Assembly (NCBI RefSeq): GCF_001605885.1
Contig: NZ_LRPE01000038.1
Coordinates: 209,433-273,432 of the forward strand
Length of the DNA: 64,000 bases
Source of the DNA: Acinetobacter lactucae
Lineage (GTDB): Bacteria > Pseudomonadota > Gammaproteobacteria > Pseudomonadales > Moraxellaceae
Direction of reading: 5' to 3'
Of this stretch, positions 8,796 through 17,946 are shown piece after piece. Within the stretch, counting starts at the first letter, position 1; the number at the start of each line of letters is the position of its first letter. Position numbers and translations under genes: made by a program. The notes beneath the pieces are model-generated. The model did not search any database and had not been told where the DNA came from. It saw nothing but the letters and a program-made list of their open reading frames with translations.

Positions 8796-10238
8796 ATGCA
8801 GTTTAATCCACTCTATCCTTTGCTTCCGTCTAAATTATTTCATGTTCAGCAACCATCACCTTTGCGTGGTGCAAAAGCAGGACATTTTAACAGTGCCTTG
8901 GCTGATGAACTGCAATGGTCAGAAGATGATAAAAATGCATGGGTTGAGATCTGTAGCGGACAGCTTACATTCACTGAATTTCCTCCTCTGGCTATGGTTT
9001 ATGCTGGTCATCAGTTCGGACAATGGGCTGGCCAACTCGGCGATGGCCGTGGCTTACTAATTGCGCAAATAATAAATACAAAGGGTCAAACCATCGACCT
9101 TCATCTAAAAGGTGCAGGCCCTACCCCTTATTCAAGAATGGGAGATGGGCGAGCAGTATTACGTTCTGTGGTCCGTGAATATTTAGCAGGACATGCTCTA
9201 AATGCTTTAGGCGTCGCTTCTAGTCATGCAGTCGGTTTTACAACCTCGACTCAAGGCGTACAGCGTGAAAAACTAGAGCTTGGCGCAATGCTACTCAGAA
9301 CATCTGAATGTCATATTCGTTTAGGACACTTTGAATGGATTAATCAGTACGCGCCTGGGTTGCTGTCAGAATTCACTCAAAAATGTATTGAATGGCATTA
9401 TCCAGAATGCCTAGAATCCGAAAATCCAATTTTATCCTTTGCCCAAAAGGTAGTTGAGCGTACTGCAATCATGATTGCGAAATGGCAATTGGTTGGGTTT
9501 GCTCACGGCGTCATGAATACCGATAACTTAAATATTACAGGTTCAACACTCGATTTTGGTCCCTATGGCTTTATGGAGCGTTTCCGTCCGAACTGGATCA
9601 ATAACCATTCTGATTATCAAGGTCGCTATACTTACCAAAATCAACCGAGTATAGGCCATTGGAACTTATGGACGTGGTTAAACAACTTAATTCCTCTCGC
9701 TGAATCCGAACAAAAAGATCATTTCAAAGAAGAGTTAGCACGTTGCTTAGAACAATTTGAACCGATCTTTTTAGAGCACTATGGGCAAGGTTTATGTCAA
9801 AAAATGGGACTTCCCCATTTCCATAAAGACAGTCTGGATTGTAGTTTTGCTTTTTTAAGAATCTTACAAACTGAACAACTTGATTACACGCAAAGTTTTA
9901 TTCGTCTTCAAAATAAAGAATACAAAGCTTTACGAGATGATTGTCTTGATACTCGACAGTTTGATGCGTTTCTTAGCCAATATGAAAGCATTCGTGAGCA
10001 TCAAGATACTGATGAGCTGGATGCGAATATGCAAAAAGCAAATCCAGTTTATATTTTACGTAATCACATGGCACAGCGTGCTATTGAAGCCGCTGAACGA
10101 GATGACTTTAGTGAAGTTGACCGCTTATTTAAGCTACTTAATCACCCTTACACAAGACAACTAGAGCTTGAGCAACCACAAGATTTGGGGCCATTACCAA
10201 GTGACGTTCCAGATGTAGCAGTGAGCTGTTCTTCTTAA
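8796..10238 (+). CDS. selO: Protein adenylyltransferase SelO (YdiU family)
   Basis: SelO is a pseudokinase-fold enzyme that AMPylates proteins, with a redox role in known members. The 480-aa protein shows MVYAGHQFGQWAGQLGDGRG, DLHLKGAGPTPYSRMGDGRAVLRS (glycine-rich nucleotide loop and lysine), REYLAGHALNALGV, and GVMNTDNLNITGSTLDFGPYGFMERF (HGVMNTDN and DFG-like motifs, catalytic and metal-binding aspartates). The C-terminus is VSCSS, the position where eukaryotic SelO carries selenocysteine and bacterial forms carry cysteine. It lies downstream of the desaturase terminator and upstream of an L,D-transpeptidase gene. Confidence 0.95.
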   Translation: MQFNPLYPLLPSKLFHVQQPSPLRGAKAGHFNSALADELQWSEDDKNAWVEICSGQLTFTEFPPLAMVYAGHQFGQWAGQLGDGRGLLIAQIINTKGQTIDLHLKGAGPTPYSRMGDGRAVLRSVVREYLAGHALNALGVASSHAVGFTTSTQGVQREKLELGAMLLRTSECHIRLGHFEWINQYAPGLLSEFTQKCIEWHYPECLESENPILSFAQKVVERTAIMIAKWQLVGFAHGVMNTDNLNITGSTLDFGPYGFMERFRPNWINNHSDYQGRYTYQNQPSIGHWNLWTWLNNLIPLAESEQKDHFKEELARCLEQFEPIFLEHYGQGLCQKMGLPHFHKDSLDCSFAFLRILQTEQLDYTQSFIRLQNKEYKALRDDCLDTRQFDAFLSQYESIREHQDTDELDANMQKANPVYILRNHMAQRAIEAAERDDFSEVDRLFKLLNHPYTRQLELEQPQDLGPLPSDVPDVAVSCSS

Positions 10239-10252
10239 TACTTTAAAGACTA

Positions 10253-10281
10253 AAACTCTCTTAAATCGCTTAGGAGAGTTT
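10253..10281 (+). terminator. Rho-independent terminator of selO
   Basis: AAACTCTCTTAA and TTAGGAGAGTTT pair over 12 bp (one G-U pair) around ATCGC, followed by TCTT. It ends 23 nt before the next gene. Confidence 0.7.
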
Positions 10282-10303
10282 CTTAAACATCAAAGAATAA
10301 TAT

Positions 10304-10885
10304 ATGAAAATTATACCTATCATTATTTGTACATTTCTTATAGTTCCACTCGGAATCGCTTTTTATAAATATGAAAAATATTTACCAACTTTTACGCCAA
10401 GTCATCAAGCGCTTTCAAATAAAGAGATATTAGAACTCATCAAGACAAAGCCCATCACCTCAATTGAAGTATTTAAAAACCAACGCGTACTTCTACTTAA
10501 AAATAATGAAGAGGTAATTCGGCAATATCCTATTCGTCTTGGCTTTAATCCCAAAGGACATAAACATTTTGAAAATGACGGAAAAACACCTGAGGGAGTT
10601 TATTCTATAGATTGGCGTAACTCACAAAGTGCGTACTATAAATCTTTGCATATTTCCTATCCCGATGCGAAAGATATTGCTTATGCCAAGCAACATAATC
10701 AACCAACAGGTGGAGATATCATGATTCATGGATCTGTTCCAAAATCTTTACTCTCGATGCCTTTTAGCTCGACTTATATGCCCCATAAGGATTGGACGTT
10801 AGGATGTATCGCGGTTAGAAATATAGATATAGATGAAATTTGGCAATTAGTACCCAATCACACCAAGATTATAATTTATCCATAA
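10304..10885 (+). CDS. L,D-transpeptidase (YkuD/YafK-like)
   Basis: The 193-aa product has an N-terminal hydrophobic segment, MKIIPIIICTFLIVPLGIAF, acting as signal anchor or uncleaved signal, so the catalytic part is periplasmic. The YkuD domain is seen from about residue 55: the beta-strand VLLLKNNEEVIRQYPIRLG, NDGKTPEGVYSIDWRN, IMIHGSV (conserved His), and WTLGCIAVRN with the catalytic cysteine. The residue usually seen as S/T before xGC is T here, as in YafK-type enzymes. The family forms or edits L,D-crosslinks or lipoprotein links in peptidoglycan; which reaction applies cannot be told. Confidence 0.88.
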   Translation: MKIIPIIICTFLIVPLGIAFYKYEKYLPTFTPSHQALSNKEILELIKTKPITSIEVFKNQRVLLLKNNEEVIRQYPIRLGFNPKGHKHFENDGKTPEGVYSIDWRNSQSAYYKSLHISYPDAKDIAYAKQHNQPTGGDIMIHGSVPKSLLSMPFSSTYMPHKDWTLGCIAVRNIDIDEIWQLVPNHTKIIIYP

Positions 10886-10895
10886 CTCTTTAAAA

Positions 10896-10936
10896 CTATC
10901 CACATTTTCTGTGGATAACATTGTGGTTATCCACAG
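10896..10936. repeat. DnaA-box-like inverted repeats / terminator region
   Basis: Three alternating 9-mers occur: CTATCCACA (10896-10904), TGTGGATAA (10910-10918) and TTATCCACA (10927-10935). The last two are perfect DnaA box matches in opposite orientation. CTGTGGATAAC and GTTATCCACAG make a perfect 11-bp hairpin with a 6-nt loop; an alternative 8-bp hairpin uses the first two units. The region separates convergent genes and could also end transcription. Confidence 0.6.
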
Positions 10937-10954
10937 AATAACTTTTATGAAGGC

Positions 10955-11641
10955 TTATTCTTCAGGGTATTCGAAGCGGTAACCTACACCATAAACTGCT
11001 TGAATCCACTCATGGCGGTTACCAGTTTCAGCCGCTTCACTAATTTTTCGGCGCAAGTTTTTGATATGACTGTCAATTACGCGATCGGCAACATCAAAGC
11101 TATCTGGATTAATGTGATCCAATAATTGTGCACGTGAATAAACTTGCCCCACATGCTCTAAAAATAGCTCAAGTAAGCGAAATTCGGTTGGCGTTAAGCT
11201 CAATGATTTTTGTTGATACCAAATTCTTTGCTGAGCTTTATCAATTCGGAAAGAATCATTTTGTTCAGGCTCTGCCTTACGCTCTAAACGGCGTAAAACA
11301 GCTTGTACGCGAGCCACCAACTCTTTTGGACTAAATGGTTTACATACATAATCATCAGCACCCATGTTGAGACCTAATACACGGTCAATTTCTTCGGTAC
11401 GGGCAGTGACCATAATAATCGGTAAATCTGATTGTTCACGAACTTTACGGCAAATCGTTAAGCCATCCATTCGAGGAACCATTAAGTCCAAAATCATCAA
11501 ATTCGGTTTACGTTGTTGGAAACTCGCAAAGGCATCTTGACCATCATGAAACATACTTACTTCAAAACCGGCAGCTTCAAGATAATCACGCACCAAATGT
11601 GCTAATTCCACTTCATCTTCAACCAACATCACATGTTTCAT
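10955..11641 (-). CDS. baeR: Response regulator BaeR
   Basis: This OmpR-family response regulator of the BaeSR system has, in Acinetobacter baumannii, been tied to control of drug efflux genes such as adeABC and to envelope and osmotic stress. The receiver domain shows the acidic pocket (VEDE, residues 7-10), phosphoacceptor D52 in MILDLMVPRMDG, and MVTARTEE plus KPFSPKEL (conserved Thr and Lys). The winged-helix domain has LTPTEFRLLELFLEH and SHIKNLRRKI...VYGVGYRFE. Length is 228 aa. The start lies 21 bp after the baeS stop site on the transcript's far side: on the minus strand baeS is upstream and baeR downstream in one operon. Confidence 0.9.
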   Translation of the reverse strand: MKHVMLVEDEVELAHLVRDYLEAAGFEVSMFHDGQDAFASFQQRKPNLMILDLMVPRMDGLTICRKVREQSDLPIIMVTARTEEIDRVLGLNMGADDYVCKPFSPKELVARVQAVLRRLERKAEPEQNDSFRIDKAQQRIWYQQKSLSLTPTEFRLLELFLEHVGQVYSRAQLLDHINPDSFDVADRVIDSHIKNLRRKISEAAETGNRHEWIQAVYGVGYRFEYPEE

Positions 11642-11662
11642 GAGATATTTTTCCTTTTATAT

Positions 11663-13327
11663 TTAACTCTGCTTTTTAAAAGTAAGTACACAACGTAAAC
11701 CACCTAATGGTGAATGTTCAAAACTGAGTGTACCATCAAGCGCTTGCGCAATTTTACAAGACAAAGCCAAGCCAAGCCCTGTTCCACCTGTACTACGCGT
11801 ACGCGAATCATCTACGCGATAGAAACGTTCACCTAAACGGGATAACTGCTCATCACTTAAACCATAAGGGCTGTCATCGACATACAAAGTCCACTCTTGA
11901 GGAGTCTGGCTCGTATGAATATGAATTTTGCCACCTGTTTCTGTATAACGAATACTATTACTAATTAAATTAACAACAATCTGTTTAAATCGATCACGGT
12001 CTAATAATAGCGGAGAACTTGTCCCTTCAACCTGAATTTCAAGACCAGCCTGCTCAAGTTTTGGTTTAAAGTTTTCAACTTCTTGTAACACCACTTCCCA
12101 TGGATTTACAGAACTCAAATAACACTTAAGCTGCTGAGCATCTGCCTGCGCCAAGTCTGCAAGATCTTGAGTCAATTTTTTCAGGCTTGAAACCTGACGC
12201 ATCATCGCCTCTAGATGTTCAGGCGTTGCTTTTCGAATCCCATCTTGCATTGCTTCAATTTGTGCTTGTAATACAGCCAAAGGCGTTTTTAATTCATGGG
12301 AAGTATCTGCCACCCATTGACGTCGCGACTCTTCATGCTGATGTAAAATCTCCGCCAAATGGTTCAATTGGGTTGATAAATCACCCAACTCATCATTTCG
12401 CTTAATCACAACTTGATGCTGATAATTTCCTTTAGTTAATTCATTGGTTGCATTTAATAAACGCTGAATCGGTTTTTTAAAATAAGTCGCCATTAATAGC
12501 GCTGCAACTAAACTTGAAAGTAAAGTCAAAGCATAGATTAAGAGTAAATAGCGCTTTTGATTACTAAAGAAATTAATACTCAGAGCATCTTCTTTATCCA
12601 AAACGGGTTTTAAACCTAAATATCCCACCACTTGATTATTTAAGATGATCGGCCGAAATGACATCTGATCTGAAGAAGGTGGTTCACCTACGACAAACTG
12701 GTGCTGAGCGTCATATAGAGATAAACGCGAACTCAACCCTAAGCGGTCTGGCAAAGCGATAAAACGCTTCTTACCATTTTGGGTTTCAATATCTTTTAAG
12801 CTTCCTTTCTTTGATTTATTTTTATCATCACTTGGACGAAATTGGTTTGCACTTAAAGGGAAACGTAATCCTTCAAAAGGTTGATATTGTGAAGGTAAAT
12901 TTTGCTCAAGTGTTCTTAACTCTTCATCACTAAAAATAGTATTTTTATTTGTTGGTGCAACTTGAGGTGAAATATTGATAAGCGTATGTTCATCAAAAGA
13001 ATGCTGCTGTATGGCAATGTCATATTGGCGACGAAGCCACCACTGTGAGAGACGATCGTAGTCATCGGGAGCCGCAGTTCCTTCGATTTGTAAAATCTGT
13101 GCCTGAATCGCATTCCCCCAATCATGGTAGACCGTATAGACATCACCCAAATTGGTAATGAGACGGTCGAGTTTCTGCATTTCAACGTCAGCCACGTATT
13201 TGGCAAAGTTCTTTTGCATTGTCCAGTGCAAAACGCTCAAGCTTGCAGTCGCAATAAGCAATGTGGTGAGCAAGACTGTCAAAAATAACCGTAATGCAAT
13301 GGGAACACGTAGAACGTTCAAAAGCAC
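11663..13327 (-). CDS. baeS: Sensor histidine kinase BaeS
   Basis: This is the inner-membrane sensor kinase partner of BaeR. The 554-aa protein has TM1 at about residues 12-35, a large periplasmic sensor region of about 220 residues, TM2 near 260-283 (YLLLIYALTLLSSLVAALLM), a HAMP domain (FKKPIQRLLNATNEL), HisKA with the phospho-acceptor His near residue 344 (VADTSHELKTPLAVL), and HATPase_c with N box (VVNLISNSIRYT), VDDSPYGL and STGGTGLGLALS. The periplasmic part is charged (DDKNKSKKG) and does not resemble a known sensor fold by eye. The gene is divergent from a small lipoprotein gene across a 127-bp gap. Confidence 0.9.
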   Translation of the reverse strand: MLLNVLRVPIALRLFLTVLLTTLLIATASLSVLHWTMQKNFAKYVADVEMQKLDRLITNLGDVYTVYHDWGNAIQAQILQIEGTAAPDDYDRLSQWWLRRQYDIAIQQHSFDEHTLINISPQVAPTNKNTIFSDEELRTLEQNLPSQYQPFEGLRFPLSANQFRPSDDKNKSKKGSLKDIETQNGKKRFIALPDRLGLSSRLSLYDAQHQFVVGEPPSSDQMSFRPIILNNQVVGYLGLKPVLDKEDALSINFFSNQKRYLLLIYALTLLSSLVAALLMATYFKKPIQRLLNATNELTKGNYQHQVVIKRNDELGDLSTQLNHLAEILHQHEESRRQWVADTSHELKTPLAVLQAQIEAMQDGIRKATPEHLEAMMRQVSSLKKLTQDLADLAQADAQQLKCYLSSVNPWEVVLQEVENFKPKLEQAGLEIQVEGTSSPLLLDRDRFKQIVVNLISNSIRYTETGGKIHIHTSQTPQEWTLYVDDSPYGLSDEQLSRLGERFYRVDDSRTRSTGGTGLGLALSCKIAQALDGTLSFEHSPLGGLRCVLTFKKQS

Positions 13328-13454
13328 TCTCTCATTTTTACGCTATATTTTGCATTGTAACCAACAACGAAAAGAAAAACTCTCCATTGTTTCTACATCT
13401 TTATTATCTAATCTTTAAGCCATCTTAAAACACAACATTAAAAGGCTTTTAAAC

Positions 13455-13832
13455 ATGAAAATGACGGCAAAAATTGCATTATTCAGTGCGGCAATTGTAA
13501 CAATGGGAAGTTTGGCGGCGTGTCAATCGACAACTCAGCCACCAAAGCCAGAGCGTGGAATGATGCATGATGGCCCACGTGAGGGTCACCACCGTATGAA
13601 GCATCGTGAATTCACACCAGAGCAAAAAGCAGCATGGGAACAACATCGTGCAGAACGCAAAGCGCGTTTTGAACAAATCCAAAAAGCTTGTGATGGCAAG
13701 GCCAATGGACAAACAGTAAATGTTCAAGTTGGCGATAAAACACTTGAAGGCACTTGTAATCTTCGTTTTGAACCAAAACGCCCTCAACCACCAGTTAACG
13801 CCCCTGCTCCTGCATCAGCTCAAGCAAAATAA
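13455..13832 (+). CDS. Small His/Lys-rich lipoprotein divergent from baeS
   Basis: This 125-aa precursor has a signal peptide MKMTAKIALFSAAIVTMGSL and lipobox LAAC, so it is a predicted lipoprotein. The mature part has an M/H/R-rich stretch (GMMHDGPREGHHRMKHREF), a charged helix (TPEQKAAWEQHRAERKARFEQIQ), a pair of cysteines flanking a K/G/V segment (ACDGKANGQTVNV...EGTCNLRF), and a Pro/Ala-rich tail. Extracytoplasmic small proteins beside Bae/Cpx-type systems (Spy, CpxP) often feed back on the sensor, and this has a comparable Met/His-rich character, but I see no LTxxQ motif. Function is unassigned. Confidence 0.8.
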   Translation: MKMTAKIALFSAAIVTMGSLAACQSTTQPPKPERGMMHDGPREGHHRMKHREFTPEQKAAWEQHRAERKARFEQIQKACDGKANGQTVNVQVGDKTLEGTCNLRFEPKRPQPPVNAPAPASAQAK

Positions 13833-13851
13833 TTTTAAAAAATCATGAAAT

Positions 13852-13875
13852 AAAAGGCGCTTATAGGCGCCTTTT
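13852..13875. terminator. Rho-independent terminator of the baeS-divergent lipoprotein
   Basis: AAAAGGCGC and GCGCCTTTT form a 9-bp stem with loop TTATAG. The 247 bp from here to the next gene carry no ORF I can support; they presumably hold the promoter of the dehydrogenase gene. Confidence 0.85.
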
Positions 13876-14122
13876 ATTTATACATAACTATTTACGATTT
13901 TGACTATTTGTATCATATAAACATAACCAAAAGTATTTACACTCAAAGCACTTACATCATTTAAGTATTTTTTTCTTGACTTTGCAGTCACAAAGTAAAG
14001 GTCCTGAGGTGCTTGTACAGTTATGCAAGTTGTTGCACGATGTAGTAGTCCAAGGTGCCTCATGGCACATTATCATAGATTAAGATTATAACTCTGGTTT
14101 CACCAGTATTGAGGAACCCGAT

Positions 14123-15925
14123 ATGCCACAATACAAAGCGCCCTTACGTGATATGCAATTCGTTTTGCATGAATTATTAAATGCTGAAGAACACTATGCA
14201 AAATTACCTGATTTCCAAGGTAACGTAAGCCGTGAATTGGTTGATCAATATTTAGAAGCTGCGGCGGACTTCTGTGAAAATGAACTTTCTCCTTTAAACC
14301 AAGTTGGCGACCGCGAAGGTTGTACTTGGAATGATGGTGTAGTCACTACTCCAACAGGTTTTAAAGAAGCTTATCAAAAATATATTGAACTTGGCTTTCC
14401 GTCTTTATCAGCAGAAGAACAATACGGTGGTCAGGCTTTACCTAACTCTTTAGGTATTGCAATTTCTGAAATGGTTGGTACAGCAAACTGGTCTTGGGGT
14501 ATGTACCCAGGCTTGTCTCACGGAGCTGTGCGTACATTAGAACATCACGGTTCTGATGAACAAAAAAATACTTATTTACCAAACCTTGTTTCAGGTGTTT
14601 GGACAGGTACGATGTGCTTAACTGAGTCTCATGCAGGTTCAGATTTAGGTATTATCCGTACTAAAGCAGAACCAAATGCTGATGGTAGCTATGCAATCTC
14701 TGGCGAGAAAATCTTTATCTCTGCTGGTGAACATGACATGGCTGAGAACATCATCCATATCGTTCTTGCTCGCCTACCTGGTGCACCAAAAGGTACTAAA
14801 GGTATCTCATTATTCATCGTTCCTAAATTCAATGTAAATGCAGATGGATCTATTGGCGAACGTAATGCGGTACGTTGTGGTTCTATCGAACACAAAATGG
14901 GTATTCATGGTAACGCAACTTGTGTCATTAACTTTGACCAAGCGAAAGGTTACTTGATCGGACCTGAAAACCGTGGTCTGAACTGTATGTTCACCTTCAT
15001 GAACACAGCACGTATTGGTACTGCTGTTCAAGGTTTAGCAGCGTCTGAATCATCTTTCCAAGGTGCGTTGACTTACGCGAAAGAACGTTTAGCAATGCGT
15101 TCACTTTCTGGTCCTAAAGCTCCAGAAAAAGAAGCAGATCCTATTATCGTTCACCCTGCTGTTCGTAACATGCTTTTAACTCAAAAAGCGTTTGCTGAAG
15201 GCGGTCGTGCTCTTGTTTACTTACTTGCTCAATATGCTGACGTCGTTGAAAAAGGCGAAACTGAAGAAGAGCGTAAGTTTGCTGACAACATCTTGTCTTT
15301 ATTGACTCCAATTGCAAAAGCATTCTTAACTGAAACAGGTTCTGAATCTGCTAAGCACGGTGTACAAGTCTTCGGTGGTCATGGCTTTATTTCTGAGCAT
15401 GGCATGGAACAAATCGTACGTGATACACGTATTGCTTGCTTGTATGAAGGTACAACTGAAATTCAAGCACTTGATTTGTTAGGTCGTAAAGTATTGCAAA
15501 CTCAAGGTGCAATGCTACGTGACTTCACTAAGATCATCCATAAATTCGTAGAAGCAAACAAAGACAACGCTGCTATGAAAGAATTTGTTGAGCCGCTTGC
15601 AGCTCTTAACAAAGAATGGGGCGATCTGACTATGCAAATCGGTATGCGTGCGATGCAAAATCCAGATGAAGTCGGTGCTGCTGCTGTAGATTACCTCTAC
15701 TTCTCAGGTTATATCACTTTAGCTTACCTATGGGCTCGTATGGCGCTTGTAGCACAAGAGAAATTAGCAGCCGGTACTACCGATGTTGACTTCTACAATG
15801 CGAAAGTAACTACTGCTCGCTTCTACTTCAAAAAAATCTTGCCACGTGTTCGCTCACATGTAGATGTTATTGCTGGTGGTCTAGATCCATTAATGTCATT
15901 AGATGCTGAACATTTCGCTTTCTAA
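14123..15925 (+). CDS. Acyl-CoA dehydrogenase (FadE-like, 600 aa)
   Basis: This FAD enzyme oxidises an acyl-CoA to the trans-2-enoyl-CoA in beta-oxidation. In order one sees an N-terminal extension domain (MPQYKAPLRDMQFVLHELL), the helical N domain, the beta domain with MCLTESHAGSDLG and GEKIFISAGEHD, and the C-terminal helical domain with RDTRIACLYEGTTEIQALDLLGRK, which carries the catalytic glutamate in YEGTTEIQ. Roughly 600 aa fits the long subfamily with an extra C-terminal domain. A paralogue follows 167 bp downstream, separated by a terminator. The chain length of its substrate cannot be told. Confidence 0.94.
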   Translation: MPQYKAPLRDMQFVLHELLNAEEHYAKLPDFQGNVSRELVDQYLEAAADFCENELSPLNQVGDREGCTWNDGVVTTPTGFKEAYQKYIELGFPSLSAEEQYGGQALPNSLGIAISEMVGTANWSWGMYPGLSHGAVRTLEHHGSDEQKNTYLPNLVSGVWTGTMCLTESHAGSDLGIIRTKAEPNADGSYAISGEKIFISAGEHDMAENIIHIVLARLPGAPKGTKGISLFIVPKFNVNADGSIGERNAVRCGSIEHKMGIHGNATCVINFDQAKGYLIGPENRGLNCMFTFMNTARIGTAVQGLAASESSFQGALTYAKERLAMRSLSGPKAPEKEADPIIVHPAVRNMLLTQKAFAEGGRALVYLLAQYADVVEKGETEEERKFADNILSLLTPIAKAFLTETGSESAKHGVQVFGGHGFISEHGMEQIVRDTRIACLYEGTTEIQALDLLGRKVLQTQGAMLRDFTKIIHKFVEANKDNAAMKEFVEPLAALNKEWGDLTMQIGMRAMQNPDEVGAAAVDYLYFSGYITLAYLWARMALVAQEKLAAGTTDVDFYNAKVTTARFYFKKILPRVRSHVDVIAGGLDPLMSLDAEHFAF

Positions 15926-15960
15926 CCATAGTTAGTTGCGATATGCAATGTTAAAAAACA

Positions 15961-15993
15961 AAAAAGGACTGCTCAGTTTTGACGGTCCTTTTT
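15961..15993 (+). terminator. Rho-independent terminator between the acyl-CoA dehydrogenase genes
   Basis: AAAAAGGAC and GTCCTTTTT form a 9-bp stem around a 15-nt loop, followed by more T. Confidence 0.75.
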
Positions 15994-16092
15994 TTATAAA
16001 ATCAATGATAAATTTACACTTTAAATTCCATATCCATTTCGTTTTACAGGATATCTAGCACAGGCCAATGTGCACAAAAAAGGTGAACGATT

Positions 16093-17874
16093 ATGCCAAT
16101 TTACAATGCTCCTTTAGCTGATATGAAATTCATCTTAAATGATGTATTCAAAGCAGAACAATTTTGGCAGTCTAATGAGAAACTTGCTCATGTAGATGCT
16201 GCAACAGCTGAAGCAATTTTAGAAGAAATGGCTAAATTTGCTCAGAACGTGACTCATCCATTAAACCGTACCGGTGACGAAGAAGGTGCTCGCTATGAAA
16301 ACGGCGAAGTATTCACACCAACTGGTTTTAAAGATGCATTTCGTCAATATGCAGAAGGTGGTTGGATTGGCTTAGGTGCCGATGAAGAATGGGGCGGTCA
16401 AGGCATGCCAAAAATGCTCACCGTTCTTTCTGATGAAATGTTATTCGCGACTAACCCATCATTTATGCTCTACCCGCTTCTTTCAGTGGGTGCAGGTATG
16501 GCTTTAAGCAGCTACGCATCTCAAGAGCAAAAAGAAACTTATTTACCTAAGATTTATTCAGGTGAATGGTCAGGCACCATGTGCTTAACCGAGCCACATG
16601 CCGGTACTGATTTAGGTATTATCAAAACTAAAGCAGAACGTAATGAAGACGGTACTTACAACATCACAGGTACTAAAATCTTTATCACCGGCGGTGACCA
16701 TGATTTAGCAGAAAACATTATTCACTTGGTACTTGCTAAAACTCCAGATGCCCCTGCGGGTTCACGTGGTATCTCGCTATTTATCGTACCGAAATACCTT
16801 GTAAATGAAGATGGTTCTTTAGGTGACCGTAACCATGTTGGCCCAGGTTCTATTGAACATAAAATGGGTATTAAAGCATCTGCAACTTGTGTAATGAACT
16901 TTGATGGAGCAAAAGGTTACCTCGTTGGTAAAGAGAACGAAGGTCTTGCTGCCATGTTTGTCATGATGAACTACGAACGTTTATCAATGGGTATTCAAGG
17001 TTTAGGTGCTTCTGAATTTGCTTATCAAAATGCTGCTCAATACGCGACTGACCGTTTACAAGGTCGTAGTGCAGCTGGTGTTCAATCACCAAACAAGCCT
17101 GCTGACAGCATTTTAGTCCATGGTGATGTACGTCGTATGTTGTTAAACGTACGTGCAAACAATGAAGCATCTCGTGCTTTTGCAGTCTATGTAGGCCAAC
17201 AACTCGATATCACTAAATTCTCGACTGATGCAGCAGCAGTGAAAAAAGCCAATGACCGCGTTGCGCTTTTAACTCCAATTGCAAAAGCTTACCTCACAGA
17301 TACAGCATTCCAAGCAACTTTAGATGCTCAGATGGTGTTCGGTGGTCACGGTTATATTCGTGAATGGGGCATGGAGCAATGTATTCGTGATCTTCGTATC
17401 GCTCAAATCTACGAAGGAACTAACGGCGTTCAATCTCAAGATTTAATTGGTCGTAAAACCATTAAATGTGGCGGTGCGTTCATTGCTGAATACATCACTG
17501 AAATTCGTGACTTTGCAAATGACTTAGATACCGATTTGAACTTCATTAAAGATGCAACTTTAGATGCTGCAACTGAAATCGAAGCAATCACTCAGTTTAT
17601 TATTGAGCAAGCTGCTGAAAATGTAGAGTTCCCGAACTCGGCTGCGGTTGATTATTTACATGCAGTGGGTCTACTCAGCTTCGCGTATATGTTTGCAAAA
17701 ATTTCAGCAGCAGCAAAAGATAAGTCTGGTGATTTCTACCAAAACAAACTTGCTTTAGCTCAATACTTTGTTGAACGTATCTTGCCTGATATTGATGCGC
17801 GTATTGCAAAAATTAAAGCAGGTTCTAACTTAATTATGGGCTTTAGTGAAGATTACTTTACCAATCAAGCTTAA
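16093..17874 (+). CDS. Acyl-CoA dehydrogenase, second copy (593 aa)
   Basis: A paralogue of the preceding gene with the same domain order: MPIYNAPLADMKFILNDVF, WGGQGMPKMLTVLSDEM, MCLTEPHAGTDLGIIKTKAE, GTKIFITGGDHDLAENI, EHKMGIKASATCVMNFDGAKGYLVG, and the active-site region RDLRIAQIYEGTNGVQSQDLIGRK. In the catalytic motif, YEGTNGVQ replaces YEGTTEIQ of the first copy. The two proteins align without large gaps but differ at many positions, so this is an old duplication probably giving different substrate preference. It is transcribed on its own, with terminators on both sides. Confidence 0.94.
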   Translation: MPIYNAPLADMKFILNDVFKAEQFWQSNEKLAHVDAATAEAILEEMAKFAQNVTHPLNRTGDEEGARYENGEVFTPTGFKDAFRQYAEGGWIGLGADEEWGGQGMPKMLTVLSDEMLFATNPSFMLYPLLSVGAGMALSSYASQEQKETYLPKIYSGEWSGTMCLTEPHAGTDLGIIKTKAERNEDGTYNITGTKIFITGGDHDLAENIIHLVLAKTPDAPAGSRGISLFIVPKYLVNEDGSLGDRNHVGPGSIEHKMGIKASATCVMNFDGAKGYLVGKENEGLAAMFVMMNYERLSMGIQGLGASEFAYQNAAQYATDRLQGRSAAGVQSPNKPADSILVHGDVRRMLLNVRANNEASRAFAVYVGQQLDITKFSTDAAAVKKANDRVALLTPIAKAYLTDTAFQATLDAQMVFGGHGYIREWGMEQCIRDLRIAQIYEGTNGVQSQDLIGRKTIKCGGAFIAEYITEIRDFANDLDTDLNFIKDATLDAATEIEAITQFIIEQAAENVEFPNSAAVDYLHAVGLLSFAYMFAKISAAAKDKSGDFYQNKLALAQYFVERILPDIDARIAKIKAGSNLIMGFSEDYFTNQA

Positions 17875-17887
17875 TTAATCTTTTCAT

Positions 17888-17917
17888 AAAAAACGTCTGA
17901 ATAATCAGGCGTTTTTT
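17888..17917. terminator. Bidirectional terminator
   Basis: AAAAAACGTCTGA and TCAGGCGTTTTTT form a 13-bp stem (one G-U) with loop ATAA. It serves the dehydrogenase gene and probably also the convergent LysR gene. Confidence 0.85.
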
Positions 17918-17946
17918 GTTTCCAACAATAAAAAGTAGAATACCTT

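Noticed and set aside
10955..13327. BfmRS rather than BaeRS
   Set aside because: The regulator starts MKHVMLVEDEVELAHLVRDY and is 228 aa, unlike the longer BfmR; sequence and size fit the Acinetobacter BaeR.
13878..14063. Minus-strand 61-codon ORF between the lipoprotein and the first acyl-CoA dehydrogenase
   Set aside because: There is no ribosome site or recognisable motif, and it lies over the probable promoter region of the dehydrogenase.
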